DNA from: Actinomucor elegans
Taxonomy: Eukaryota; Mucoromycota; Mucoromycetes; Mucorales; Mucoraceae
DNA length: 64,000 nucleotides
Direction: 5' to 3'
NCBI GenBank assembly: GCA_026027325.1
Contig: JAMSLZ010000006.1
Coordinates: forward strand, 1,550,001 to 1,614,000
Shown here: piece after piece, positions 50,063-60,371 of the stretch
How the letters are laid out: the number at the start of each line of letters is the position of its first letter
How positions within the stretch are numbered: position 1 is the first letter of the stretch
The notes under the pieces: model-generated
Told to the model about the DNA's origin: nothing
Seen by the model: only the letters and a program-made list of their open reading frames with translations
The model's database searches: none
Program-made: the position numbers and the translations under genes

Positions 50063-52177
50063 ATGAGCGGGCAAAAGCTAACTGTAACATGTAAACCTAG
50101 CTCTTTTGACACGTCTCTTTTCTCCACTAAACTCGTGTCTTTTTTATTTTTATTTTAGATTGCGACGAGTATGAAGTGTGGCCACTTATCGCTGATGACT
50201 TGTCTGCTCGACTGCCACTTCGAAATTTGAAATGGCAACCTTCAAGCCAAAGAGCCGAGTGTATCATTCCTATTCTTGAAGTGGATTTGAAACGATTTAC
50301 TATAGACCATACGCCTCAGTTACTTTCTACCACACAAACTACCTACTTAAACTTGTACTTTGTCGCTTGTGATGTAATGAACCTTTATTTTGCATATATA
50401 CGTCCAGATGAGAGAACTAAAAAAAAAAATACGGAAACCTATAGGATAATGAAGTGTACAAGGCTAAAGTACGAAAGAACATACGCAACTGGGTCGAAAC
50501 TATCCAGTCAAAAAAGAACCAGGAATGGCTTGTTGTGTATGTGGCTGATACTGAAGCAAAACGAACCAACAACTACTTGGGACTAAAGTCTTCAGTATAC
50601 GACAAGATTCGAACCGATTTCAATCCACCAAAGCAAGAAAGGTAAAAATGCCCTTTGCCAAGAGATCATTGTGCCTCTCAACTGATACACCTTAATAGAT
50701 GTGCTTATATACGTAAAAAGGATCCAGAAGGTCCTCAATCTGAACTATGGACGTCTTTTATGGAAAAAATGAAAGAGTGCATTCTTTCCAGCTTTGATAT
50801 GCAAGTATTACAGATACAAGAAGATACCAGACGCTTGGATATGCAGAGACACATGCCTGGATGGAATTACTGTACCTTTTTTATCTTGAAAGAAGGGCTA
50901 GCACAGGCTTTTGAAATCATGACTTTATATGAAGATGCATTAATCCAATACGATGAACTAGAGGCATCTTTTTTTCAGGTTTTACGAGGTAAGTGATATG
51001 TGGGGAAGTACTCCGAAAGAGCTTTTGTTTCTGATTTTTCATTAGACAAGGCATTGGCTTGGTTTGGTCATTTTGGAGGCACTGATCCAGGCGATGACAG
51101 TGGCAATATACTTGATTTCAAGCGCAAAAACTATCGGGACTTGATCAATAAGAATATCATCTCTGTGTTTGATTTCAGAAGCTATCTTTTCGCCCGTCAA
51201 TGCCGTATGCTACTCAAGCTACAACGTATTATTGAAGTGACAGCACGAGCACAGCTGTTTATCACTAGTTTCATTCCATCCATCCGAGAAAATCAAGAAC
51301 ATTTGCCTGAGAACTTTGTCGAATCTTGGGTCTTTACTGCCTGCATGAACGTAGTGAATGAGTGTGAACCTTTAGCATCGCAACTGATCGCCAACAATAC
51401 AGATTTGGTTGTACCTTATAATGCAGTAAAGGCTGATTTACTATTGACTTCAAGAAGACAGTTGGATAAGATCGGTGTCAAGTGTGGACATCTGCCCATG
51501 ACAGACCCATTTTCTATCTATATCAACCATAATGAAGCCAAGAAGATTACAGAGGATTCCAAAAAGTTCATTACCAATGTCAAACTGTTGGAAGCTATTG
51601 AATCTGTCGAAGCATTTGACAAGACATATATGGGATTGAGTACGAGAGCAATTAAAAGTTATGATGCCAGTTTTCGATCCAAAGCAGCTTTGAATGTGCA
51701 TGGCGATATTGCAGCTCTGAAATAGTAAGTGTTTTTTTTTTTAAAAAAAAAAAAGAAATCAAACGAGATAATGATAACTTATGTTTTATATCAGCATTAG
51801 AGGCAAGTATGAAGAAGCTGTTCGCATCTATGAATCCATGATTTGGAGATATGGCGAACATGAATGGAGCTCAATTGAAAATAGCTTGCTTATCAAATGC
51901 GCTGACTCTCAGCAAAGGCTAGGTAAAACAGATCAATATGTAGAATCCTTATTGGCTCTTCTGAAGAATGCCAGTTATCTCAAAGATGAAGAAGCAACCT
52001 ATTATACGAATGAACTCATCACAAATGTAATGAAGCTGGATAAAGAGATAAAACGCCCTTTTCAACCTATATTCTCGGTATCAGTCATTTCAGTCATTGA
52101 TGATAGTACAACTGTACAAAGTACGAGCGTAGAAGTATGCTTGGACAACCATTTACCAAAGGTAATCTAGTCAACAA

Positions 52178-52211
<34 letters not shown>

Positions 52212-54421
52212 GTATATAACAATGATCTGATTTCTGATTCACTTATAGAAAATTCACTATGATACTATAGCTTTAAAGCTTGTAGGTAGCGATCCTGAAC
52301 AAATCTGGTTCACAATCTCTGATCAAGACCTTTTGCCCGGCAAAAACATTTTCTTATTAACAAGCGAAACGTCGACATCTGGTAATTATGTTGTTGAAAC
52401 CTGCGAAATGAAGCTCGGAAAACTTGTTTTCAGTCATAACTTCCTTCGTCCTGGACAGAAAAAGCGCGTTGTTCGACTCAATCATGATATGAAGCAACTC
52501 TATGCTACATTATCGCAACCGCGTGACAGTAAGTAATTAAAACAAACTCACAAAGAAATCTTTATTTGACTCACATAACCTCATTTTAGTATGTTTGGGT
52601 GAAAGACAAAGACTTTCTGTTAAAATCGATAGTAGGTCTTGTTCTACCACCTCAGGTATTGTCACATTGGAGTCCCAAACAGAGGGCATGGAAATCTCCA
52701 AAGTGTCGCAGGTATCTGCCGTCTTGACGCGCAGCACAACTGAGCAAGTGGAAGAGATACAATTGGATATGCTAGAGACAGGCGAGATTGTTTTACCAGA
52801 CTTAAACGCTCAAGATATCATTGAGCTTTTTGTTGTATATGAAGGTCCTTATACCGAGTTCGATTATAGAGTAAGTTAAACTACCCCAGTGCTTGTCGTG
52901 ATTTTTCTAATTCCTTTTTTTTTCTGCTGTAGATCAAGACTACCATTACATACAAGATTGACGAGACAGACCACAAGTTTATATCTTCAGAATACGTTAA
53001 AGTGACAGTGCCTTTGCTTGTGACTGAATCTACTATCTTTAGAGAAACTTGGTATGTACTAAACACCAGAGAATATGATGGATTAGGCTGATATGATTGT
53101 AATCCAGTGTATTCCTCAAAGTTGAGCTGTCATGCAATGGCGATTTACCCGTTCGTATTCTTGGCTCTTTTGCAAAGCCGTCTACATATTACCTTGTTGA
53201 AAGTCAATCCGAAATGAAGCAGTGTGATTTGGTACTTGTTTGATCTATATACAATGTTTATGGTGGTTTAACTCTTTTAATTCCATATAGACTCTATTCC
53301 CAAGGCAAACAGTATCATTTATCTATAAACTCGTTAAAAGAGAAGGTGATGTGGATTCAAAGGATGCACACATCAATTCAAAAATACATTTTAATGTTAA
53401 ATATCGATCCTTGAAAGATGGTAAGCTGGAATACATTCAAACAGGTAGATTTACCTAATGCTCTTTTGTAGAGGTCGAAAATAGTCTACAGATCATGCTG
53501 CAGCAAAAGCTGGAGCCTGTCAATCTGGACCAGCATGTACCTTACGTGTTCCAGAAAATCAAGGAAGCATTCCTGGGTTCTGTAGACTACTCTAGCTATG
53601 GATTAACTGATGTGGTTCATTTGGATGATTTCGATGCAGAATTGTGTGAGTCTTTCTTACTCCACCGAGATCTGAAAACCAAAGTCCAGTTATTGGATTT
53701 GATAGAAGAATTTTTTGAGGTAAACACCTACTGAAAGCCTTATTTGATGAATGTATACTAAAGTATGTTGTGTATTATAGTTAAACGAAGCTATAACCAT
53801 GCAGCAAATCAAGCAAAAGTGTCCTAATCCTCCAGTGCACTCTATTGCCTTCCCTCTAGAAGTCCCAACAACCAAGGTATTCATTAAAAAACGAAGATTA
53901 CTTTTCTTTCCTGATTAACAATTTTCTATTAGATCACCCATACTGCAGAACTGATACTGTCTGTAGAGAAAGATCTGTTGGTAGCTGAAGCATGTCCTTG
54001 CACACTTCGCATAAAACAATTAACCTACTGGAATCCAGACAATACCAAAGCCAACGATGATTTCTACTATGATATTGATGTTGATTATGATAATTGGCTT
54101 TTATCTGGTAAGCGTCGTTTGCGCTTTGTATCTAAGCCAGATCAGGTCATGGAATTCCCTATTAGTCTTGTTCCTTTAAAAACTGGAAACCTGCTGCTAC
54201 CCTCTGTTCGTGTATCCGCTGTTTCTCCAGATATTTTTGCCTCCACTGTGTACGTGAATAGTGCTCAGCAAATTCTAGTAAAACCTAAATCCAAGACTGC
54301 AACTTTCTTTGTCGAACAGCAACAGCGGTTTATTCAGCCTGCCTTTACATCGAACCCACCACCCATCGCGGTTGAAACCGCTAGAAACAGCGTCACTGGA
54401 AGCTTACGAAGCGTTTACTAA
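50063..54421 (+). CDS. TRS130: TRAPP II complex subunit TRAPPC10/Trs130
   Basis: Fourteen exons give about 1180 aa: 50063-50090, 50159-50373, 50445-50641, 50699-50988, 51046-51724, 51795-52161, 52249-52528, 52590-52870, 52933-53051, 53108-53231, 53291-53420, 53472-53719, 53781-53876 and 53933-54421. Every join keeps the frame. The N-terminal block (VTYCDEYEVWPLIADDL, then LPLRNLKW) and WLVVYVADTE are typical of TRAPPC10. A helical middle (RKNYRDLINKN, FRSYLFARQCRMLLKL) and a beta-rich C-terminal half follow. TRAPPII is a guanine-nucleotide exchange complex at the late Golgi (Ypt31/Rab11). Length fits the family (about 1100-1250 aa). The ATG exon is only 28 bases. Intron 6 carries a TA microsatellite. 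Confidence 0.9.
52180..52208. repeat. TA microsatellite in a TRAPPC10 intron
   Basis: About 29 bases of alternating AT inside the intron at 52162-52248. Polymorphism in length is likely; it does not touch the splice sites. Confidence 0.9.
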
Positions 54422-55272
54422 TTCTAATGTGTATCAATAAAACTCAATAGCAAATACGTTGATGATTCCCACTTCTTTCATATTGATGAGCGATCATCTT
54501 CATGTTCAAGGATAAGCATATATATCAATAAATAAAATGTTTCCTTTTCGATATATGTACCGGCATAACTACTACATGTTTTGACCTAAAAAGACGCTAG
54601 ATGATTCGCACTGCGTATATTTTTATACGGGATCATTGTTATTCTTATACAACAAGCATTACCAAATATACCATTAGGCAATTGTTTTGCAGTAGGTATA
54701 ACTTCACAGCTGATTGGAAATTGGTGTGTACATCAATCAATACTAGAGATCTCGAATGATCTTGATCAAATGTTATATCCGATTAGCAATCCATGTTTAG
54801 ATTGAGTCGTTGCATATGAAATTCCCAATTGTTCCAATACATGCTTCCTGTCCCATTAGTTTTTTGTCCGAACGCTCATTTTCACTCTTATTTACATCTT
54901 TTACTTGCTTATTAACCGCTTACGTGCATGGTAAAGGTACTGTACAGATGAGAAATAGGTTGGAAGAATTCCAGTCAATGATTTGAAGCTTCATGAAATC
55001 CAAAATAGTCATCAGCTCATACTATAAAATAGTTCTAATGAACTATAAATCCTATCATTGACGTTTTCGCGAGGTAACTAACATACAATATTTAAAGTGA
55101 TTGTGCATCTAGACGATACTATGTGATATCAAGGTACAAGTACTACGCATATTCAAAATGAATGAATATACTTTTAGAATAATCATTTAATTACGATACA
55201 ATTAGCTTTATATTGTATTTACCAATAATTGATTGCAGAGTATATACATTCATTATAATAATCCCTTTGCTG

Positions 55273-55312
55273 TTGATCTCCGTCATATGTCACATTTATT
55301 AGTAAATTCTTG
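55273..55312 (+). repeat. Dispersed repeat A fragment
   Basis: TTGATCTCCGTCATATGTCA then CATTTATTAGTAAATTC matches the first half of the family (TTGATC..AATGTCGCATCTGATGA). Confidence 0.4.
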
Positions 55313-55789
55313 GTAGATCACATTGAATCGATCTCGAAAGTGATTAAGAAGCTCTTACAATAAAAAGCTATGTAAAATAAATTACAATTTCCAAGGGCCA
55401 GTCGGTTTGATTTTAGAGTGAGGACGCTACTATTCAGCCGCTCTTTATGTGAGTTTGGTATACTTTTAGAATCTTCTGCTAAAATACCAGGCTTCAATTT
55501 TAGAAAGAAAAAAGTATGAATAAAATTATTCATGTTTTGTTTCCCAAACATTGTCCTTCAAACTTTTTTTAATAGTTTTTATGGGCAACATATTGGGTTT
55601 ATTATGATAGTTTTCGTTTGAAAACCTTTCAAAATTGACTGGCCCTTCAGAATTTAAGTTAAACTACAGAAGGAATACTAGTCCCCTCTTTATCTGTAGG
55701 CTCCTTCAGAAGATTATAAAGATCGAGCGAACACAGCGATCATAGGGCCAAGTAGCTTCATATTAACTAGATCTAATGATCGATAGATC

Positions 55790-55872
55790 TCTCAACCGAT
55801 CCAAGCTTAATGCCACATCAGATGACTATTACATACTCAGAATAAATCATTTCTATTAGAATTAAGATTTGA
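55790..55872 (+). repeat. Dispersed repeat A copy
   Basis: One of the fullest copies: CGATCCAAGCTTAATGCCAC, then ATCAGATGACTATTACATAC, TCAGAATAAATC and TTTCTATTAGAAT. Confidence 0.55.
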
Positions 55873-56277
55873 TCAGATTATAACTAGTATGTATGTTATA
55901 CATTAATTACCAGTAGTATCTTTTTTCCTGTAAACTAGATTTAATGATTAATAAGTAGATCTCCAGATACATGAGACAAAAAAAAAACTACAACAGCCAG
56001 AACTATGATTGGATAAATACCGAGCGATAGCTTATTTTGATTTGGATTTGACAGTGTGTTTCGTATTGTTGACCAATGATCATGCCTCAGAAAGCAGAAG
56101 AATAGTAGTTACCGCATTTGGTATATAACCAATTATGGATGCCCGGCTCTTGAATTAAAGGTAACAGACAAAGCAGTCAAATAAAAAGGCATCTACTGTA
56201 AGTTTTAGATTTCTTTTCCTTTTCTCTCTTTGAAACAGTTTACTTTTCCTTTCAAAACCCTACAGACATATTTCAAC

Positions 56278-58172
56278 ATGTGTGGTATCTCGGCTCTTAT
56301 TTTGGCAGACGCTAACGGAGCAGCCTGCCCCGATTTATTCGAAAGTTTAGGACTCCTTCAACATCGTGGTCAGGTAACTAAAGCTGTAGTAAATCCGTTA
56401 AGCGCAGTAGATCTTACAAACCTGTTAGGATGCTGCTGGTATCGTGACCTGTGCTGCTAAGGGTCGTTTCTATCAGTGCAAGGGCAACGGTATGGTTAGA
56501 GATGTATTCAATGAACAGCAACTCTCCAACCTTATTGGTAGCCTTGGTGTTGGCCATGGTAATGTATCATGTCGAGATCTTTGAGGACTGATATACTAAG
56601 CTGATTTTGATATAGTTCGTTATCCTACTGCAGGATCTTCTTCAATGTCAGAAGCCCAGCCTTTTTATGTCAACTCACCCTATGGTATCACATTTGCCCA
56701 CGTAAGTTTGTTTAATCCGAGTTGCTTTGACAGCTTATTCAGTATATTATTTGCAATAGAACGGTAACCTGACGAATGCTCGTGAATTGAGAACATTCCT
56801 CGATAAAGTAGCTCATCGTCATATCAATACCGATTCCGATTCCGAACTACTATTGAATATCCTAGCTGATAACCTTCAAAAGACTGGCAAATTCAGGTAA
56901 AACAAAGGTCACACAAGTGTGTGGGTCATACATCTAATCTAATTTTTTTTCCATCTCGAAAATATAGAGTCAACGAGGAAGATATCTTCACTGCCATCAA
57001 GAATTTATATGGTCAATGTAAAGGCGCTTATGCCTGCGTTGCTATGATTGCAGGTTTTGGTATCATTGGTTTCAGAGATCCTCATGGTATTCGACCTTTG
57101 ATCTTGGGTTGTCGTCAAACAGCTGCTGGTTATGATTATATGTTTGCTTCCGAAAGTGTCGTTTTAGAAGGTCTTGGTTTTACCAATTTTGAAGACGTCA
57201 AAGCTGGTGAAGCTATCATTATCACTCGTGAGCAGGTCTCTCGCCGCCGATTGGTTACTGAAGAGAACTTGGGTCCTTGTATCTTTGAATATGTCTATTT
57301 CGCTCGTCAGGACAGTATTATTGATGGTATCTCGGTTTATAAAGCTCGTCTTGCTATGGGCGAAGCTTTAGCAGATCAAGTTGTAAAGGCATTTGGAGAT
57401 AATATGGATATCGATGTAGTGATTCCTGTAATGTGTCAAATTAATAAGCTTTTCGTGAAACTTTTGTATTCATTGTACTTTTTTTTATTCATTTAGGTTC
57501 CTGATACCAGTCGTGCTGCTGCTTTGCAATGCTCTCGTAAATTGAACATTGAGTATCGCGAAGGCTTCAACAAGAACAGATATGTCGGTAGAACCTTCAT
57601 TATGCCCGGTCAGCAAGTCAGACGAAAGAACGTCAGACGCAAATTGAATGCAATGGCTTTGGAGTTTCATGGAAAGAACGTTTTGCTGGTTGATGGTAAG
57701 AAAAAAAAACAATGTGAAAAAAAAAGAAATCAGTTACTGAATATACACCTGCTTAGATTCCATCGTTAGAGGTACTACGTCAAAAGAAATCATCGTCATG
57801 GCTCGTGAAGCAGGTGCCAACAAAGTATATTTCGCATCATGCGCTCCTCCTATCCGATACCCCAACGTATACGGCATTGATATGCCTGTTCGTAGTGAAC
57901 TTGTCGCTTACGGCCGTAACGACGAAGAAATAGCTAAAGAGATTGGTGCTGATAAGGTTATTTTCGAGGATTTAGAAGATCTTAAAGAATCCGTTCGTCG
58001 TTTTAACCCATCTGTCGAAACTTTTGATACATCTGTCTTCGATGGTAAATATGTTACTGGCGATGTAGATGAGTCCTACTTCAACTATATCGAAGGAGAG
58101 CGCAACGATGACGACAAGACTATTAATACAGATAATGAGAGCATTGGTTTACATAACAGCTTTAGAAAGTAA
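56278..58172 (+). CDS. ADE4: Amidophosphoribosyltransferase
   Basis: The seven exons are 56278-56373, 56429-56558, 56616-56701, 56760-56896, 56968-57427, 57497-57695 and 57757-58172, giving 507 aa, the same size as the yeast enzyme. It catalyses the first committed step of purine synthesis, glutamine + PRPP to phosphoribosylamine, in the cytosol. The start is MCGISAL; after Met removal, Cys2 is the nucleophile of the class II (Ntn) glutaminase. [14 protein letters not shown] and the N-G-N-L-T-N-A-R motif follow. The phosphoribosyltransferase half has [15 protein letters not shown] and the PRPP loop [17 protein letters not shown], which crosses the last splice. The open frame extends 16 codons upstream of the chosen ATG without another family match, and Cys2 fixes the start. 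Confidence 0.97.
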
Positions 58173-58288
58173 CCTCTAATATACATATAACAATCATATT
58201 ATAATAACGCGTGTAATCTAATATCTTCAATAAAAACATTTTTATAACCTCAAATTTTCTTCCATAAAATATGGATGCATAACCAAAA

Positions 58289-58743
58289 ATGATGCTATTT
58301 GAATTACAAAATCTAGTTGTGAAGGGATTCAAACTAATGTCGTTTACTATACTTATAAACGTAAAAACAAGTGCTTGAGAATTTAACCTTTTTATAACAA
58401 GTATGCTTCTTCAAAATTAAGTAATTTTGAATTCCTATCTGTAATTCTAAACGATAACCATGATGATTTTCGGTGGAAGTAGTCAGACTCTGCCTTTATC
58501 ATTTGAATTCAATAGGATTCAACTCTTTATTCTATACTTATTAAATGTTGTTAATTTTGTCAGTAAACTTTTGTTTTTTTTTCCTGTTTTTTATGCCTTA
58601 ATCTGAATGCTTGGCTAGAAAAAAGCTAAATTTTTACGTTTATAGGTATTGCATTTTTCCAATATAATAGTAGATAGCATTATCCAAATAGGATTTAGTT
58701 TGAATCCCTTCACAACTAGATTTTGCAGTCCAAATAGTGCCAT
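58289..58743. mobile_element. MITE-like element with long terminal inverted repeats
   Basis: The arms 58289-58335 and 58697-58743 are inverted copies of 47 bases with about 6 mismatches; the inner 29 bases (containing CTAGTTGTGAAGGGATTCAA) are identical. The inverted similarity continues inward in broken form (ATAAACGTAAAAA on both sides). The 455-base element has no ORF for a transposase. No clear target-site duplication was found at the edges, so the exact ends are uncertain. It begins about 117 bases after the ADE4 stop. Class is unknown; a non-autonomous DNA transposon is the best inference. Confidence 0.7.
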
Positions 58744-58764
58744 CCCTAATAATAATCTATAGAT

Positions 58765-58850
58765 TTCCTAACTGATCTCGGTTAATGTCGCATCTGTTAG
58801 GCAGGTATATAATGCCTAGATGAGCAGCTGCCTCTATTAAAAAGATTTCT
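58765..58850 (+). repeat. Dispersed repeat A copy
   Basis: CTGATCTCGGTTAATGTCGC then ATCTGTTAGGCAGGTATATA, AATGCCTAGATGAGC, GCTGCCTCTATTAAAA. It directly follows the MITE-like element. Confidence 0.5.
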
Positions 58851-59518
58851 ATAGAACGTAGTTTGGTAGTTAACGTTGCTTTGTTCACAAATACAGCTTG
58901 TAATCCTTCATTTTAGGATTTTTGGTAATAGCCATCCAAACGTTTGAGTAATTAACTGAGCTTAGAAATATGATAGAGTTCATAAATAGCAGATACTGAC
59001 AATCCACAAGGACAAATTATCAAACAACATTTCCTTGTTAAATACTATCCTTAGGGGTCACAAATACTATACATACGTGATTGAAATAATTGGTGTAAGT
59101 ACTAGATTTCAGTGATAACAACAGATTGTTTCGTAATTGTTTAATGGCAGTCAAGCCTTTGAGTAGGTGTGTTTCTTTCTTCCATTGATTACCGCGCTCA
59201 AATGGTATCTTCAGTATTCCAAAACATCAAATATTGGACTATTAAATTAGTTTTAATATTACTGATAATATTATTCAGATTCTTGTGCCATTCTTAAGTG
59301 ACCTTCATATTCATTTGATAATAGGCATTCTTTTGGGATCTTTTGAGTATATTCCAACTAGCAGACTCCAACCTATGAACATATGGTCAATAGTAGACTA
59401 ACTGAAAGAAGCAGGGGTTGCAGGGCCACCGGGTTTTCACTTGGTTGACTTATTCTAATTACAAAATTGACTTAACTCCAATTGATTATTATTTGTCGAG
59501 TATTTGAGCGAGCTATAG

Positions 59519-59544
<26 letters not shown>
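59519..59544. repeat. T26 homopolymer run
   Basis: Uninterrupted run of 26 T residues (A26 on the minus strand), the fourth run of this size in the window. Confidence 0.95.
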
Positions 59545-59549
<5 letters not shown>

Positions 59550-60067
59550 CTTAGCGAAAGAATAGTACTAAACGTTTTTCAGATTGGGTACCACTATTAT
59601 TGCTCGAATAGTTTCTCTTTCCCTTGTATTCTATGTATGAAGATGTTTGATAGCACTTGCAGCCGAATGAATGGGGTTGAATTAAATATGAAAAGGTATT
59701 TTTTTGATCTTTTGCTACTAATTTCAGTTTGGGCTGACTTTAAATTGTCGCAATATGTGGCATGTATATATAAACAAAAAATCAAGTAGAGCAATAAAAC
59801 AGAGAGGCTCATTTGCAAAGTGAAATTACTTCTAAACCTCAGTATTGATATAGTTGTAAAAGACAAACTATTTATACTGAGATTATCAGTTCTAGTCAAT
59901 CAATCCTACAACTTTTTTACTCGCTTGTTTACCCTTTCTTTGTCGACATTTGGAAGTGATTACATATATTGTTCATACTAAATATACTTCTGCGTCTATT
60001 TGATTAGCTCACTCTCATAATTAATTCCTATTGTTATCTAATCTCGATACTACTATAATAGAGTGTA

Positions 60068-60289
60068 ATGTTTTTCTTAATAGATATGATATTGGCCATC
60101 ATATCATTATTTATTATCATATACCTTGAAACACAGACATCCAATCAGAATAGCGCTCATACTCAAGCTTCAATATGGCATTCCTGTGACTCGTATTTAT
60201 TATGTCACAAAAAAATAACCCAAAGACTCGAGAGTGCAAAAGCACGCGTTGAATTACAGTTCGTTCCTCAACAGAGTATGAACACATAA
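60068..60289 (+). CDS. Doubtful small membrane-anchored peptide
   Basis: A 73-codon frame starting MFFLIDMILAIISLFIIIYL, with a hydrophobic N-terminal segment (residues about 2-20) and a polar, cysteine-containing remainder (WHSCDSYLLCHKK). It ends 82 bases before the NUP155 start. No family is recognised. The hydrophobic part may simply reflect AT-rich DNA. It could also be part of the NUP155 promoter. Confidence 0.2.
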   Translation: MFFLIDMILAIISLFIIIYLETQTSNQNSAHTQASIWHSCDSYLLCHKKITQRLESAKARVELQFVPQQSMNT

Positions 60290-60371
60290 AGAATAAGCTT
60301 CTATAAAAAAAAACTATTCTCTCTTCTTTTGTACTTTATTTCATCTTTTCCTAGTCTTTTTCTTTTTTAAT

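Larger units (their letters stand above)
54422..56277. other. Intergenic region between TRAPPC10 and ADE4
   Basis: About 1.9 kb of AT-rich DNA. Copies of repeat A lie at 55130-55172 (weak), 55273-55312 and 55790-55872. A 77-codon minus-strand frame at 55318-55551 shows no domain. No gene called. Confidence 0.5.
58173..60371. other. Intergenic region between ADE4 and NUP155
   Basis: Contains the ADE4 3' UTR (AATAAA-type signal near 58229), an inverted-repeat MITE-like element, a repeat A copy and a T26 run. Two short frames, 59597-59899 (minus) and 60068-60289 (plus), encode hydrophobic peptides; the second is listed as a doubtful CDS. Confidence 0.5.

Noticed and set aside
59597..59899. 100-codon minus-strand frame with a signal-peptide-like segment
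   Set aside because: It has an internal hydrophobic stretch but no conserved motif, no splice context and no promoter signal that I can see, in repeat-bearing DNA.
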